The position numbers and the translations under genes are program-made. Below are positions 25,775-35,077 of a DNA stretch of 64,000 nucleotides, piece after piece. Source of the DNA: JANPCX01 sp031431125 (lineage in GTDB: Bacteria > Pseudomonadota > Gammaproteobacteria > Burkholderiales > Burkholderiaceae_C); contig JANPCX010000071.1 of the NCBI GenBank assembly GCA_031431125.1, forward strand, positions 79,356 through 143,355. The letters are read 5' to 3'. The stretch's first letter is position 1. Every line of letters begins with the position of its first letter. The notes beneath the pieces are model-generated. The model was not told where the DNA came from and searched no databases. It saw only the letters and a program-made list of their open reading frames with translations.

Positions 25775-26800
25775 ATGCCAAGTTCAACCAACACCACTGG
25801 CTGGGGCCTGATCGGCGCCAGCAACATTGCCAGTCAGCACATGATTGACGCCATTCGCGCTCAGTCGGGTCATGAGGTGGTCGCCGTCATGAGTAGCAGT
25901 GCCCAGCGGGCACAGGACTTCGCCGAGAAGCACCGCGTCGCGGGCGTTTACAGCGAACTGTCTGCGCTGTTGGCCGATCCAGCGGTGCAGGTGGTGTATG
26001 TCAGCACCACCAACGAACTGCACCACGGTCAAGTCCTCGCGGCCGCTGCCGCCGGTAAACAGATCCTGTGCGAAAAGCCATTGGCCTTGGATGTGAGCGA
26101 CGCGTTGGCCATGGTCAACGCCTGCCGTGACGCTGGAGTGCTTCTGGCCACTAACCACCACCTGCGCAACGCTGCCAGCCACAGAAAGATTCGTGAGTTG
26201 GTGCAAAGCGGTGCCATCGGCAAGCCTCTGTTCGCAAGGGTGTTTCATGCGGTGTATTTGCCGCCGCATTTGCAGGGATGGCGCATTGACAAACCGCAGG
26301 CAGGCGGTGGCGTCATTCTTGATATTGCCGTGCACGATGCAGACACCCTGCGCTTCATTCTTGGTGCCGAGCCAATTGAAGTGATCGGCATGGGTCAGGC
26401 CACCGAAATGGTCAGTGGTGGCCTGGAGGATGGCGTGATGGCCGTGCTGCGGTTCGACAACGGGGTGCTGGCCCAAATTCATGACGCCTTTACGGTGCAG
26501 TACGCAGGTACGGGCATTGAAATTCACGGTGATGCAGGCTCCATCATCGGCAAGGGCGTGATGACTCAAAGCCCAGTGGGTGAGGTGTTGCTGCGCAACG
26601 CAAGCGGTGAACAGGTGATCCCCATCGATCACAGCAACCTCTATGTGCGCGGTGTAGCGGCTTTTTGCGCGGCGCTCAAAGGTGAAGGAACTCCTGCCGC
26701 AAGTGCAGAGGATGGAGTGCGTTCATTGGCTGTTGCACAAGCGATCGCTGAATCCTGCAAATCGCACACCGCCGTTCGTATTCCCAATCCATTTCTTTGA
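25775..26800 (+). CDS. Gfo/Idh/MocA-family oxidoreductase
   Basis: A 341-residue NAD(P)-dependent dehydrogenase, first gene of the 15-gene operon. The Rossmann motif is GLIGASNIAS at the N terminus, the family EKP motif is ILCEKPLALD, and the C-terminal domain contains VILDIAVHDADTLRF with the conserved Asp/His typical of catalytic sites. Family members oxidise sugars, inositols or keto-sugars. Operator 1 lies just upstream. Confidence 0.9.
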   Translation: MPSSTNTTGWGLIGASNIASQHMIDAIRAQSGHEVVAVMSSSAQRAQDFAEKHRVAGVYSELSALLADPAVQVVYVSTTNELHHGQVLAAAAAGKQILCEKPLALDVSDALAMVNACRDAGVLLATNHHLRNAASHRKIRELVQSGAIGKPLFARVFHAVYLPPHLQGWRIDKPQAGGGVILDIAVHDADTLRFILGAEPIEVIGMGQATEMVSGGLEDGVMAVLRFDNGVLAQIHDAFTVQYAGTGIEIHGDAGSIIGKGVMTQSPVGEVLLRNASGEQVIPIDHSNLYVRGVAAFCAALKGEGTPAASAEDGVRSLAVAQAIAESCKSHTAVRIPNPFL

Positions 26801-26806
26801 TTTCTC

Positions 26807-28402
26807 ATGAACAAAGTCGTATCGGCGGTCAAGGCCGCAGAGTTCATTCGCAGCAGTGATGTGGTCAGCATCAGCTCATCCAGCGGGCTGGGGTGCCCAG
26901 ATGCCATGTTGGCGGCCATTGGGGAGCGTTTTGAACGCCACGGGTTGCCCAGGGATTTGACGGTGCTCAGTCCGATTGCCGCAGGTGACATGTACGGCAT
27001 CAAGGGCATTGACCACCTGGCCAAACCCGGGCTGCTTGCACGCATCTTGGCAGGCTCCTACCCCAGCGGTCCTTCTTCGTTACCCATGCCCGCGATCTGG
27101 CGCATGGTGGTGGACAACCAAATCGAAGCCTACAACCTGCCCAGCGGCGTTCTGTTTGACATGCACCGCGACGCCGCGGCCAAACGGCCCGGCGTGTTGA
27201 CGCAAGTTGGCCTGGGCACATTTGTCGATCCATCGCAGCAAGGCGGCGCCATGAATGCGGCCGCTGCAGCAAAGCCGGTGGTGCGGCACGAACACTTCGA
27301 CGGCAAGGACTGGTTGTATTTCCCGGCGGTAGTTCCACAAGTGGCCATCATCCGCGCCACCACCGCCGACGAACGGGGAAACTTGACCTATGAGCACGAA
27401 GGTGCGCTGTTGGGTGGGCTCGATCAGGCCTTGGCGGCACGAAACAATGGCGGGATCGTTATTGCGCAGGTCAAACGTGTTGTTGCGCACGGCAGTTTGC
27501 GCCCGCACGATGTTCATGTGCCAGGCATTCTGGTTGACTACGTGATCGTTGACGACATGCAATTGCAGACCACTCAAACGGTCTACGACCCCGCTATCAG
27601 CGGCGAAATATCCAAACCGCTGTCGACGTTTGAGTTTCAAGCCTGGGGGCCAGAAAAAGTGATCGCTCGCCGTGCTGCGATGGCACTGGCGCAGGGACAG
27701 GCGGTGAACCTGGGCTTTGGAATATCGGCCAACGTGCCGCGTATTCTTCTGGAGGAGGGGCTGCATGGTGATGTCGCCTGGGCCATTGAACAAGGCGCCG
27801 TGGGTGGGATGCCACTCTTGGGGTTTGCCTTCGGTTGTTCGTCCAATGCCGATGCCATCGTGGCGTCGCCCAACCAGTTCACTTACTTCCAGGGGGGTGG
27901 CTTTGATGTGACCTTGTTGTCGTTCTTGCAGGTGGACGGCAATGGCAGTGTCAACGTCTCCAAACTCGGAACAAAACCATACCTCACTGCGGGTTGTGGT
28001 GGGTTCGTAGACATCACCGCACACGCTCGCCGAATCGTGTTTTCCGGTTTCTTCACAGCGGGCGCTCAGTTGCAGGTCGGTGATGGTCGTCTGACGATTC
28101 ACAAAGAGGGCAAGACGCGCAAGTTCGTGCAAAGCGCGGAACACATCACCTTCAGTGGGGTGGTGGGGCGTCGTAGAGGGCAGTGCGTCACCTATGTGAC
28201 CGAGCGCTGCGTGATTGAACTGGAGCACGACGCGCTGGTCGTCAAAGAAATTGCCCCGGGGGTGGATCTCAAGCAGGATGTGCTCGACCAATCGGAATTC
28301 CCCCTGAAGGTTGCCGACGATCTCAAGCTGATGGAAGCGGCATTGTTTCAGGACCGACCCATGGGCCTGAAGCTGCCGCCTGGAGCGCATCGCCATGGCT
28401 GA
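26807..28402 (+). CDS. Acyl-CoA:carboxylate CoA-transferase (propionate CoA-transferase type)
   Basis: A single-chain family-I CoA-transferase of 531 residues, with both domains fused. The second domain contains NLGFGISANVPRIL and the catalytic-Glu region WAIEQGAVGGMPLLG (about residue 326). It would move CoA between short acyl groups and an acid such as acetate. It starts 6 bases after the oxidoreductase gene and overlaps the crotonase gene by 8 bases. Confidence 0.88.
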   Translation: MNKVVSAVKAAEFIRSSDVVSISSSSGLGCPDAMLAAIGERFERHGLPRDLTVLSPIAAGDMYGIKGIDHLAKPGLLARILAGSYPSGPSSLPMPAIWRMVVDNQIEAYNLPSGVLFDMHRDAAAKRPGVLTQVGLGTFVDPSQQGGAMNAAAAAKPVVRHEHFDGKDWLYFPAVVPQVAIIRATTADERGNLTYEHEGALLGGLDQALAARNNGGIVIAQVKRVVAHGSLRPHDVHVPGILVDYVIVDDMQLQTTQTVYDPAISGEISKPLSTFEFQAWGPEKVIARRAAMALAQGQAVNLGFGISANVPRILLEEGLHGDVAWAIEQGAVGGMPLLGFAFGCSSNADAIVASPNQFTYFQGGGFDVTLLSFLQVDGNGSVNVSKLGTKPYLTAGCGGFVDITAHARRIVFSGFFTAGAQLQVGDGRLTIHKEGKTRKFVQSAEHITFSGVVGRRRGQCVTYVTERCVIELEHDALVVKEIAPGVDLKQDVLDQSEFPLKVADDLKLMEAALFQDRPMGLKLPPGAHRHG

Positions 28403-29174
28403 TTCCCTCGTGCACACCTTGCGGCAGGGTGATGTGGCGGTGGTCACGCTGACGCGACCTGCCAAGCTCAATTCACTGACACCCGCCATGCTGGATGAGC
28501 TGGAGGCATTGGCACGGGCATTTGACGTCGACGCCAGTTTGCGTGTGGTGGTCTTGACTGGAAACGGCGACAGGGCGTTTTGCGTGGGGGCTGACATCAA
28601 CGAATGGGCCCGCCTTAAACCGCTGGACATGTGGCGCCTGTGGGTCAAGCGCGGACATCAGGTGTTCGACCAGTGGGCGCGTTTGCGTCAACCTGTGATC
28701 ACGGCCATCAACGGCCATGCCTTTGGTGGCGGTTTGGAGTTGGCGCTTGTTGGCGACGTACGCATCAGCACGGACAGTGCGCAATTCGCTTTGCCCGAGG
28801 CATCGATCGGTACTTGCCCCGGTTGGTCAGGTTCTCAGCGCCTTGTGCAATTGATTGGCGCCAGCCGCGCCAAGTACCTGGCTCTGAGCGGCGTCAAATT
28901 CGCCGCGGCGGACGCCCTGGCCGCTGGGTTGGTCCACGAAGTGGTCCCCACCGCTGACCTCATGAGCCGCGCCATGCACCTGGCCCAGGACATGGCCAGC
29001 AAAGCGCCGGTGGCTTTGCAATTGACCAAGCAGCTGGTGAACGCCGCCGCCGGGGAAGGCACAGGGGCGGTGCTTGAAGCCATGGCGGGTGCTGTGGCCG
29101 CCAGCACCGACGACGGCGTTGAAGGCATTCGAAGTTTCCAAGAAAAGCGCTCACCCCACTACCTGGGGCGATGA
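28395..29174 (+). CDS. Enoyl-CoA hydratase/isomerase (crotonase) family protein
   Basis: A 259-residue crotonase-fold enzyme. The oxyanion-hole segments are AFCVGADIN and HAFGGGLELALVGDVRI. The first catalytic-Glu region is ALPEASIGTCPGWSGSQRL. At the position of the second hydratase Glu (usually xxEMxLTG) the sequence is KYLALSG, so a Tyr appears instead and simple hydratase activity is doubtful. It overlaps the CoA-transferase gene by 8 bases, suggesting joint action on an acyl-CoA from the sugar pathway. Confidence 0.87.
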   Translation: MADSLVHTLRQGDVAVVTLTRPAKLNSLTPAMLDELEALARAFDVDASLRVVVLTGNGDRAFCVGADINEWARLKPLDMWRLWVKRGHQVFDQWARLRQPVITAINGHAFGGGLELALVGDVRISTDSAQFALPEASIGTCPGWSGSQRLVQLIGASRAKYLALSGVKFAAADALAAGLVHEVVPTADLMSRAMHLAQDMASKAPVALQLTKQLVNAAAGEGTGAVLEAMAGAVAASTDDGVEGIRSFQEKRSPHYLGR

Positions 29175-29196
29175 GCCTCATCCCCCTCGCATTGAA

Positions 29197-30711
29197 ATGA
29201 CCATGACTCAAACTTTGAATACCGCAGAAGTTCTCGCGCGCCCACCATTCGTCGGGAAGCTGTTGATTGACGGCGTTTGGAGCGATGCGGCCGACGGCTG
29301 CACCCTGCAGCGCCACTCACCGGCCCACGACGCCTTGGTCGCGGTCTATGCCAAAGCGGGTGTGGTGGACGCCGAACGTGCCATCGCCGCCGCCAGAAAA
29401 GCCTTTGACCAAGGCCCTTGGCCCCACATGAAAGGGGCCGAGCGCGCGCGCATCCTGCGTGCGGTAGCCGATGGCATCCTGGCCCGAAAGCACGAGCTGG
29501 CCTTGCTCGAAACGCTGGAAAACGGCAAACCACTGGCGCAGTCTGTGGCCGAAATTGAAGGCGCGGCCGATCTATGGCACTACGCCGCCACACTGGCCCG
29601 CAACCTGCACGGCGACAGCTACAACACGCTGGGAGAGAACACCTTGGGCGTGGTGTTGCGCGATCCCGTCGGTGTGGTCAGCGTCATCACGCCTTGGAAC
29701 TTCCCCTTCTTGATCGTCAGCCAGAAGCTACCGTTTGCGCTGGCGGCGGGCTGCACGGCGGTGGTCAAACCGGCCGAGGTCACCTCAGGGACCACAGTGA
29801 TGCTCGGCGAAATACTGGTGGCCGCGGGCCTTCCGAACGGTGTTGTGAATATCTTGGTGGGTCGTGGCAGCGTGATCGGTGATGTGATGGTGACTCACGC
29901 CGATGTGGACATGCTGTCGTTCACCGGCTCCACTGGCGTTGGAAAACAAGCGGTCGCCAAGTCCGCCCAGACCTTGAAAAAGGTGTCGATGGAGCTGGGA
30001 GGCAAGAACCCGCAGATTGTTTTTGCAGACTGCGATTGGGATGCAGCGGTGGATGCTGCTGTTTACGGCATCTACTTCAACGCGGGCCAGTGCTGCAACA
30101 GCGGCAGCCGTGTGCTGGTTCAGGCGTCCATCGCAGAGAAATTTGTCGAAGCGGTGGTGGAGCGCTCCAAGCGCGTCAAGGTGGGTGACCCCTTGCAAGC
30201 AGGCGTTCAGGTAGGCGCCATCACCACGGACAAACAACTTGAAACCATCGTGGCCTATGTCGATGGCGCACGCCAGGCCGGTGCCAGCATCGCGCTCGGT
30301 GGGTCGCGCATCAGCGGAACGGGTATGTACTTTGAACCCACCGTCGTCACCGGCGTCACCCGAGACATGGACATCGCCAAGGAGGAGGTCTTCGGCCCGG
30401 TGCTGGCGGTGCTGACCTTCCAGACGCTGGACGAGGCCATTGAGCTGGCGAACTCCACCTTGTACGGCCTGTCGGCCGCAGTTTGGAGCCAAGACTTCAC
30501 GACCTGCTTGACCGCCGCTCGCCGTATTCGCGCCGGCACGGTCTGGGTCAACACCTTTCTCGAAGGCCATGCCGAATTGCCATTCGGCGGCTATCGCGAA
30601 AGCGGCATTGGCCGCGAGTTGGGGCGTTTTGCAACGGAGGACTACACCGAAACCAAGACCCTGCACATGCACCTGGGTCCACGCACCGATTGGTACGTGC
30701 CGGGCCGTTGA
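29197..30711 (+). CDS. NAD(P)-dependent aldehyde dehydrogenase
   Basis: A 504-residue aldehyde dehydrogenase superfamily enzyme. The cofactor-binding VSVITPWNFPF and FTGSTGVGK, the general-base Glu in MELGGKNPQIVF and the catalytic Cys in YFNAGQCCNSGSRV are present. The C-terminal substrate region shows GTVWVNTFLEGHAELPFGGY. The ATG at 29197 is used; another lies two codons later. It probably oxidises an aldehyde from the operon's pathway; the substrate is not evident. Confidence 0.92.
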   Translation: MTMTQTLNTAEVLARPPFVGKLLIDGVWSDAADGCTLQRHSPAHDALVAVYAKAGVVDAERAIAAARKAFDQGPWPHMKGAERARILRAVADGILARKHELALLETLENGKPLAQSVAEIEGAADLWHYAATLARNLHGDSYNTLGENTLGVVLRDPVGVVSVITPWNFPFLIVSQKLPFALAAGCTAVVKPAEVTSGTTVMLGEILVAAGLPNGVVNILVGRGSVIGDVMVTHADVDMLSFTGSTGVGKQAVAKSAQTLKKVSMELGGKNPQIVFADCDWDAAVDAAVYGIYFNAGQCCNSGSRVLVQASIAEKFVEAVVERSKRVKVGDPLQAGVQVGAITTDKQLETIVAYVDGARQAGASIALGGSRISGTGMYFEPTVVTGVTRDMDIAKEEVFGPVLAVLTFQTLDEAIELANSTLYGLSAAVWSQDFTTCLTAARRIRAGTVWVNTFLEGHAELPFGGYRESGIGRELGRFATEDYTETKTLHMHLGPRTDWYVPGR

Positions 30712-30745
30712 ATCCATTCATCACACGACATCACAGGAGACATTC

Positions 30746-31987
30746 ATGAAAAAGCAACTCTTTGCCCTGGCCGTTTCAGCGGCCTTCACATTGCCGGCCA
30801 TGGCGCAGCAACAAGCTGTCGAAGTTCTACATTGGTGGACCGCAGGCGGTGAAGCGGCCGCTTTGAATGTGCTCAAAGGCAACCTGGAGAAACAAGGCGT
30901 CAAATGGAACGACATGCCCGTGGCCGGCGGTGGTGGTGAAGCGGCCATGACGGTGGTGCGTGCACGTGTGACCTCGGGCAACCCGCCAACTGCCGTACAA
31001 ATGCTGGGTTTCGACATCACCGACTGGGGCAAGCAGGGCGTGTTGGCCGATTTGAACGAGTTGGCTTCCAAAGAAGGCTGGGACAAAACCGTGCCCAAGG
31101 CTTTGCAGCAGTTTTCCAAGCACAACGGCAAGTGGATTGCCGCGCCGGTGAACGTGCACTCCACCAACTGGGTTTGGGCCAACAACGAAGTGCTGGCCAA
31201 AGCAGGCGTGACGAGCGAGCCCAAAACCTGGGACGAGTTCATTGCTGCTGGGGAAAAGGTGCAAAAGGCTGGCTTCATCGCACTGGCCCATGGCGGCCAA
31301 CCCTGGCAAGAAGCCACCGTGTTTGACGGCGTGGTGCTTGCCACTGGCGGCGTGGACTACTATCGCAAGGCCTTCATTGAGCTTGACCCCAAAGCCTTGA
31401 ATTCGGCCACCACCGAAAAAGTCTTTCAGCGTATGTCACAGCTGCGCAAGCTGGTTGACAAAGATTTTTCGGGTCGCGATTGGAATGTGGCCTCGGGCAT
31501 GGTGATCAGCGGCAAGGCTGGGTTTCAAATCATGGGCGACTGGGCCAAGGGCGAGTTTGTCAATGCCAAGAAAGTGCCAGGCAAAGACTTTTCTTGCTTC
31601 CGTATACCCGGATCGCAAGGCATGGTGTCCTTCAACTCGGACCAATTTGCCATGTACAAGCTCAGTGGTGACAAGGCTGCCGCGCAGTTGAAACTGGCCA
31701 GCGCCATCATGGACCCCGGCTTCCAATCGGCCTTCAACATGGTGAAAGGCTCGGCACCAGCGCGTAGCGATGTGCCTGACACGGCATTCGATGCTTGCGG
31801 AAAAAAAGCGATCAAGGATTTGGCTGAAGCCAACACCAAAAACACCTTGGTGGGTTCGATTGCCCATGGCCATGCAGCGCCCGCTTCGATCAAGAGCGCC
31901 ATGTATGACGTGATCACGCGCCATTTCAACGGCCAGATTGATGACAAGAAAGCCGTGGCTGAATTGGTTGCAGCTGGCAAAAAGTAA
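30746..31987 (+). CDS. ABC transporter sugar-binding protein, copy 1 (GtsA-like)
   Basis: A 413-residue periplasmic binding protein with a Sec signal peptide (cut after LPAMA, about residue 20). The mature start VEVLHWWTAGGEAAALNVL and the following MPVAGGGGEAAMTVV and APVNVHSTNWVWANNEV resemble glucose/mannose-type binding proteins such as GtsA. It precedes a close paralogue, then the two permeases and ATPase. ATG at 30746 has AGGAGA upstream. Confidence 0.93.
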   Translation: MKKQLFALAVSAAFTLPAMAQQQAVEVLHWWTAGGEAAALNVLKGNLEKQGVKWNDMPVAGGGGEAAMTVVRARVTSGNPPTAVQMLGFDITDWGKQGVLADLNELASKEGWDKTVPKALQQFSKHNGKWIAAPVNVHSTNWVWANNEVLAKAGVTSEPKTWDEFIAAGEKVQKAGFIALAHGGQPWQEATVFDGVVLATGGVDYYRKAFIELDPKALNSATTEKVFQRMSQLRKLVDKDFSGRDWNVASGMVISGKAGFQIMGDWAKGEFVNAKKVPGKDFSCFRIPGSQGMVSFNSDQFAMYKLSGDKAAAQLKLASAIMDPGFQSAFNMVKGSAPARSDVPDTAFDACGKKAIKDLAEANTKNTLVGSIAHGHAAPASIKSAMYDVITRHFNGQIDDKKAVAELVAAGKK

Positions 31988-32055
31988 GTTGTTCCGCGAC
32001 AGGTGGTCACCGACTCAAACCGGTGGCCACCAACTAAAAAACAGATTGGAGACTC

Positions 32056-33297
32056 ATGATGAAAACGCAAATCACCGCGATCGCCTTGGCCCTGAGCGCC
32101 GCGCTCCCTGCCGTGGCCCAGCAAAACGTTGAAGTGCTGCATTTTTGGACCTCTGGCGGCGAAGCGGCCGCACTGAATGTTCTCAAAAGCAATCTGGACA
32201 AACAAAACATCAAATGGAACGACATGCCCGTGGCCGGGGGTGGGGGTGAAGCGGCGATGACCGCCGTGCGTGCTCGCGTGACCTCTGGCAACCCACCCAC
32301 CGCTGTGCTGCTGATGGGCTTCGACTTGACTGACTGGGCCAAACAAAATGCGCTGGCCAATTTGAACCCTTTGGCGGAGAAAGAAGGCTGGGACAAAGTC
32401 GTCCCCGAAGCCGTCAAACGTTTCACCAAACACGACGGAAAATGGATCGCAGCGCCCTTGGCCGTTCACTCCATCAACTGGGTCTGGGCCAACAAGGAAG
32501 TGCTGACCAAATCGGGTGTGACCACGGAGCCGAAAACTTGGGATGAGTTCATCGCCGCCGCCGAGAAGGTAAAAAAGGCCGGCTACATCGCGCTGGCCCA
32601 TGGCGGCCAGGCATGGCAAGAGGCGACCGTTTTTGACAGCGTGGTGTTGGCCACGGGCGGAGCAGATTTTTACCGCAAGGCCTTCGTAGACCTCGACGCC
32701 AAGGCACTGGGTTCGCCCACCATGACAAAGATTTTTGAACGCATGACGCAACTTCGTGGTTTGGTTGACAAAGACTTTTCGGGCCGTGACTGGAATGTGG
32801 CCTCGGGCATGGTCATCAGTGGCAAGGCTGGTTTCCAAATCATGGGCGATTGGGCCAAAGGTGAATTCACCAACGCCAAGAAACAGCCCGGCACCGACTA
32901 CATGTGTTTTCCTGTTCCTGGCACACAAGGCAGCGTGGCCTTCTTGTCCAACCAGTTTGCGATGTTCAAAGTCGGTGCAGACAAGACCGATGCGCAACTG
33001 AAAATGGCTTCGGCAAGTTTGAGTCCTGACGTGCAATCGGCTTTCAATGTGCTCAAAGGCGCGGTGCCTGCGCGCACCGACGTGTCGGATGCAGCGTTTG
33101 ATTCATGCGGCAAGCGCGCCATGAAAGAGCTGGCCGAGGCAAGCAAGAAGAACACCTTGGTGGGCTCCATCGCGCACGGTCACGCCTCGCCCACCGCCAT
33201 CAAGAACGCTTTTTACGATGTGATCACCCGGCATTTCAATGGTCAAATTGACAATGCCAAAGCGGTCAAAGAAATGGTGGCTGCGGCCAAAAACTGA
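32056..33297 (+). CDS. ABC transporter sugar-binding protein, copy 2 (GtsA-like)
   Basis: A second 413-residue binding protein with a signal peptide ending LPAVA. It is highly similar to copy 1 along its whole length (shared KWNDMPVAGGGGEAAMT, SGRDWNVASGMVISGKAGFQ, KNTLVGSIAHGHA), so the pair arose by tandem duplication. Differences such as LLMGFDLTDWAKQNALANL suggest either a slightly different ligand or redundancy. It ends 2 bases before the first permease gene. Confidence 0.93.
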   Translation: MMKTQITAIALALSAALPAVAQQNVEVLHFWTSGGEAAALNVLKSNLDKQNIKWNDMPVAGGGGEAAMTAVRARVTSGNPPTAVLLMGFDLTDWAKQNALANLNPLAEKEGWDKVVPEAVKRFTKHDGKWIAAPLAVHSINWVWANKEVLTKSGVTTEPKTWDEFIAAAEKVKKAGYIALAHGGQAWQEATVFDSVVLATGGADFYRKAFVDLDAKALGSPTMTKIFERMTQLRGLVDKDFSGRDWNVASGMVISGKAGFQIMGDWAKGEFTNAKKQPGTDYMCFPVPGTQGSVAFLSNQFAMFKVGADKTDAQLKMASASLSPDVQSAFNVLKGAVPARTDVSDAAFDSCGKRAMKELAEASKKNTLVGSIAHGHASPTAIKNAFYDVITRHFNGQIDNAKAVKEMVAAAKN

Positions 33298-33299
33298 CC

Positions 33300-34169
33300 A
33301 TGAAAGCTGGCTTACTTCCCAAGCTGTTGATTACCCCCAGCGCCTTGTTGGTGCTGGTGTGTGTCTACGGCTACATCATGTTCACGGTCTATCTGTCGTT
33401 CACGTCGTCCACGATGATGCCGAACTACGAGCTGAAGGGGCCGGGAAACTATGAGCGTCTGGTGGGGCTGGAGAACTGGTCGGTCTCCTTGTCCAACCTG
33501 TGGGTGTTCGCCAGCCTCTATATCTTGACTGCGCTGGGTTTGGGTTTGAGCTTGGCCATCTTGATTGACCAGAAGGTTCGGGCCGAAAGTGCTTTTCGTT
33601 CCATCTTCCTCTACCCCATGGCCCTGTCGTTCATCGTCACAGGAACGGCATGGAAGTGGTTGCTCGACCCCGGGGTTGGCCTGGAGCGAACCATGCGTGT
33701 GCTGGGCTGGGAGAGTTTCCAGTTTGGCTGGATCAAAGACAGTGAACTGGCGATCTACTGTGTGGTGATCGCTGCAGTGTGGCAAACCACCGGCTTTGTA
33801 ATGGCGATGTTCCTGGCTGGTTTGCGTGGCGTCGATTCCGAGCAAATCAATGCAGCACGCGTTGATGGTGCCAAGACCTGGCAGATTTACATGCGCATCA
33901 TCATTCCGCAACTGGGCCCTGTATTCGTATCGGCTTTTGTCATCATGGCCCACATGGCCGTTAAATCCTACGACTTGGTGGTGGCCTTGACCAACGGCGG
34001 CCCCGGCCGCTCCACTTGGCTGCCCTCGGTGTTCATGTACCAGTACACCTTCACCCGCAACGAGATGGCGGTGGGTGCGGCCAGCTCAGTGCTCATGCTG
34101 TTGGTGATTGGCCTGGTGGTTTTGCCCTACCTGTACAGCGAAATGAAGAAGGTGAAAAACAATGGCTAG
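33300..34169 (+). CDS. ABC sugar transporter permease, MalF-type
   Basis: A 289-residue inner-membrane permease with about six hydrophobic segments. The cytoplasmic EAA loop is EQINAARVDGAKTWQIYMRI followed by IIPQLGP, near residues 180-210. It would pair with the next gene to form the channel. The genes overlap by 8 bases. Confidence 0.93.
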   Translation: MKAGLLPKLLITPSALLVLVCVYGYIMFTVYLSFTSSTMMPNYELKGPGNYERLVGLENWSVSLSNLWVFASLYILTALGLGLSLAILIDQKVRAESAFRSIFLYPMALSFIVTGTAWKWLLDPGVGLERTMRVLGWESFQFGWIKDSELAIYCVVIAAVWQTTGFVMAMFLAGLRGVDSEQINAARVDGAKTWQIYMRIIIPQLGPVFVSAFVIMAHMAVKSYDLVVALTNGGPGRSTWLPSVFMYQYTFTRNEMAVGAASSVLMLLVIGLVVLPYLYSEMKKVKNNG

Positions 34170-35064
34170 CCCCTCCATGGACGTGTCGAGCCACGGCGCC
34201 AGTGGGCCAGTGCCACGCTTGGGTGTCGGGCGTGTCGTGCTCTACGCAGTGCTGTTGATCTGCGCGTTCGTCTTCTTGATGCCCGTGTATGTGATGGTGG
34301 TCAACTCCTTGAAACCGCTGGACGAAATCCGCAGCGGCAACCTCATGGCTTTGCCCGTAACGTGGACGTTTGAACCCTGGTTGACCGCGTGGAGTACGGC
34401 GCAAATTGGTGTGGAACCGACCGGGTTGAAGCCCTACTTCATCAACTCATTCTTGTTGGTGATTCCGGCGGTCGTGATCTCGACCTTGATCGGATCACTC
34501 AACGGCTACATCCTCACGCAATACCAGTTCCGCGGTGCGAACCTGCTGTTTGCGGCGATGCTGTTCTCCGTCTTCATTCCGTATCAGATCGTATTGATAC
34601 CCATGGCCAAAACGTTGGGCGTGCTGGGCATCGCCGGAACGGTCAAAGGCTTGATCTTTGTGAACGTGGTGTACGGCATCGGGTTCACGACGCTGTTCTT
34701 TAGAAACTATTACGCTGCATTTCCAGCTGAGCTCGTGCGCTCCGCACGCATGGACGGAGCGGGTTTCTTCGGCGTGTTGTGGCGCATCTTGTTGCCCAAC
34801 AGCGCGCCCATCATCGTGGTCACGGTGATCTGGCAATTCACCAACATCTGGAATGAATTTCTGTTCGGCGCATCGTTCAGCGACTTCAGTTCCTACCCAC
34901 TGACCGTCGCATTGAACAACCTGGTCAGCAGCAGTACAGGGGTCAAGGAATACAACGTTCATTTCGCTGGCGCTTTCATCGCCGCCCTGCCGACGCTGGT
35001 GGTGTATCTGTTGTCCGGCAAGTACTTCGTGCGCGGCCTGATGGCCGGGTCCGTCAAAGGTTAA
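34162..35064 (+). CDS. ABC sugar transporter permease, MalG-type
   Basis: A 300-residue permease with about six membrane segments after a soluble N terminus of 25 residues. The EAA loop is AELVRSARMDGAGFFGVLWR then ILLPNSAP. The C terminus GKYFVRGLMAGSVKG is the typical end of this subunit. The ATPase gene begins 14 bases later. Confidence 0.94.
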   Translation: MASPSMDVSSHGASGPVPRLGVGRVVLYAVLLICAFVFLMPVYVMVVNSLKPLDEIRSGNLMALPVTWTFEPWLTAWSTAQIGVEPTGLKPYFINSFLLVIPAVVISTLIGSLNGYILTQYQFRGANLLFAAMLFSVFIPYQIVLIPMAKTLGVLGIAGTVKGLIFVNVVYGIGFTTLFFRNYYAAFPAELVRSARMDGAGFFGVLWRILLPNSAPIIVVTVIWQFTNIWNEFLFGASFSDFSSYPLTVALNNLVSSSTGVKEYNVHFAGAFIAALPTLVVYLLSGKYFVRGLMAGSVKG

Positions 35065-35077
35065 AGAGTATTACCCC

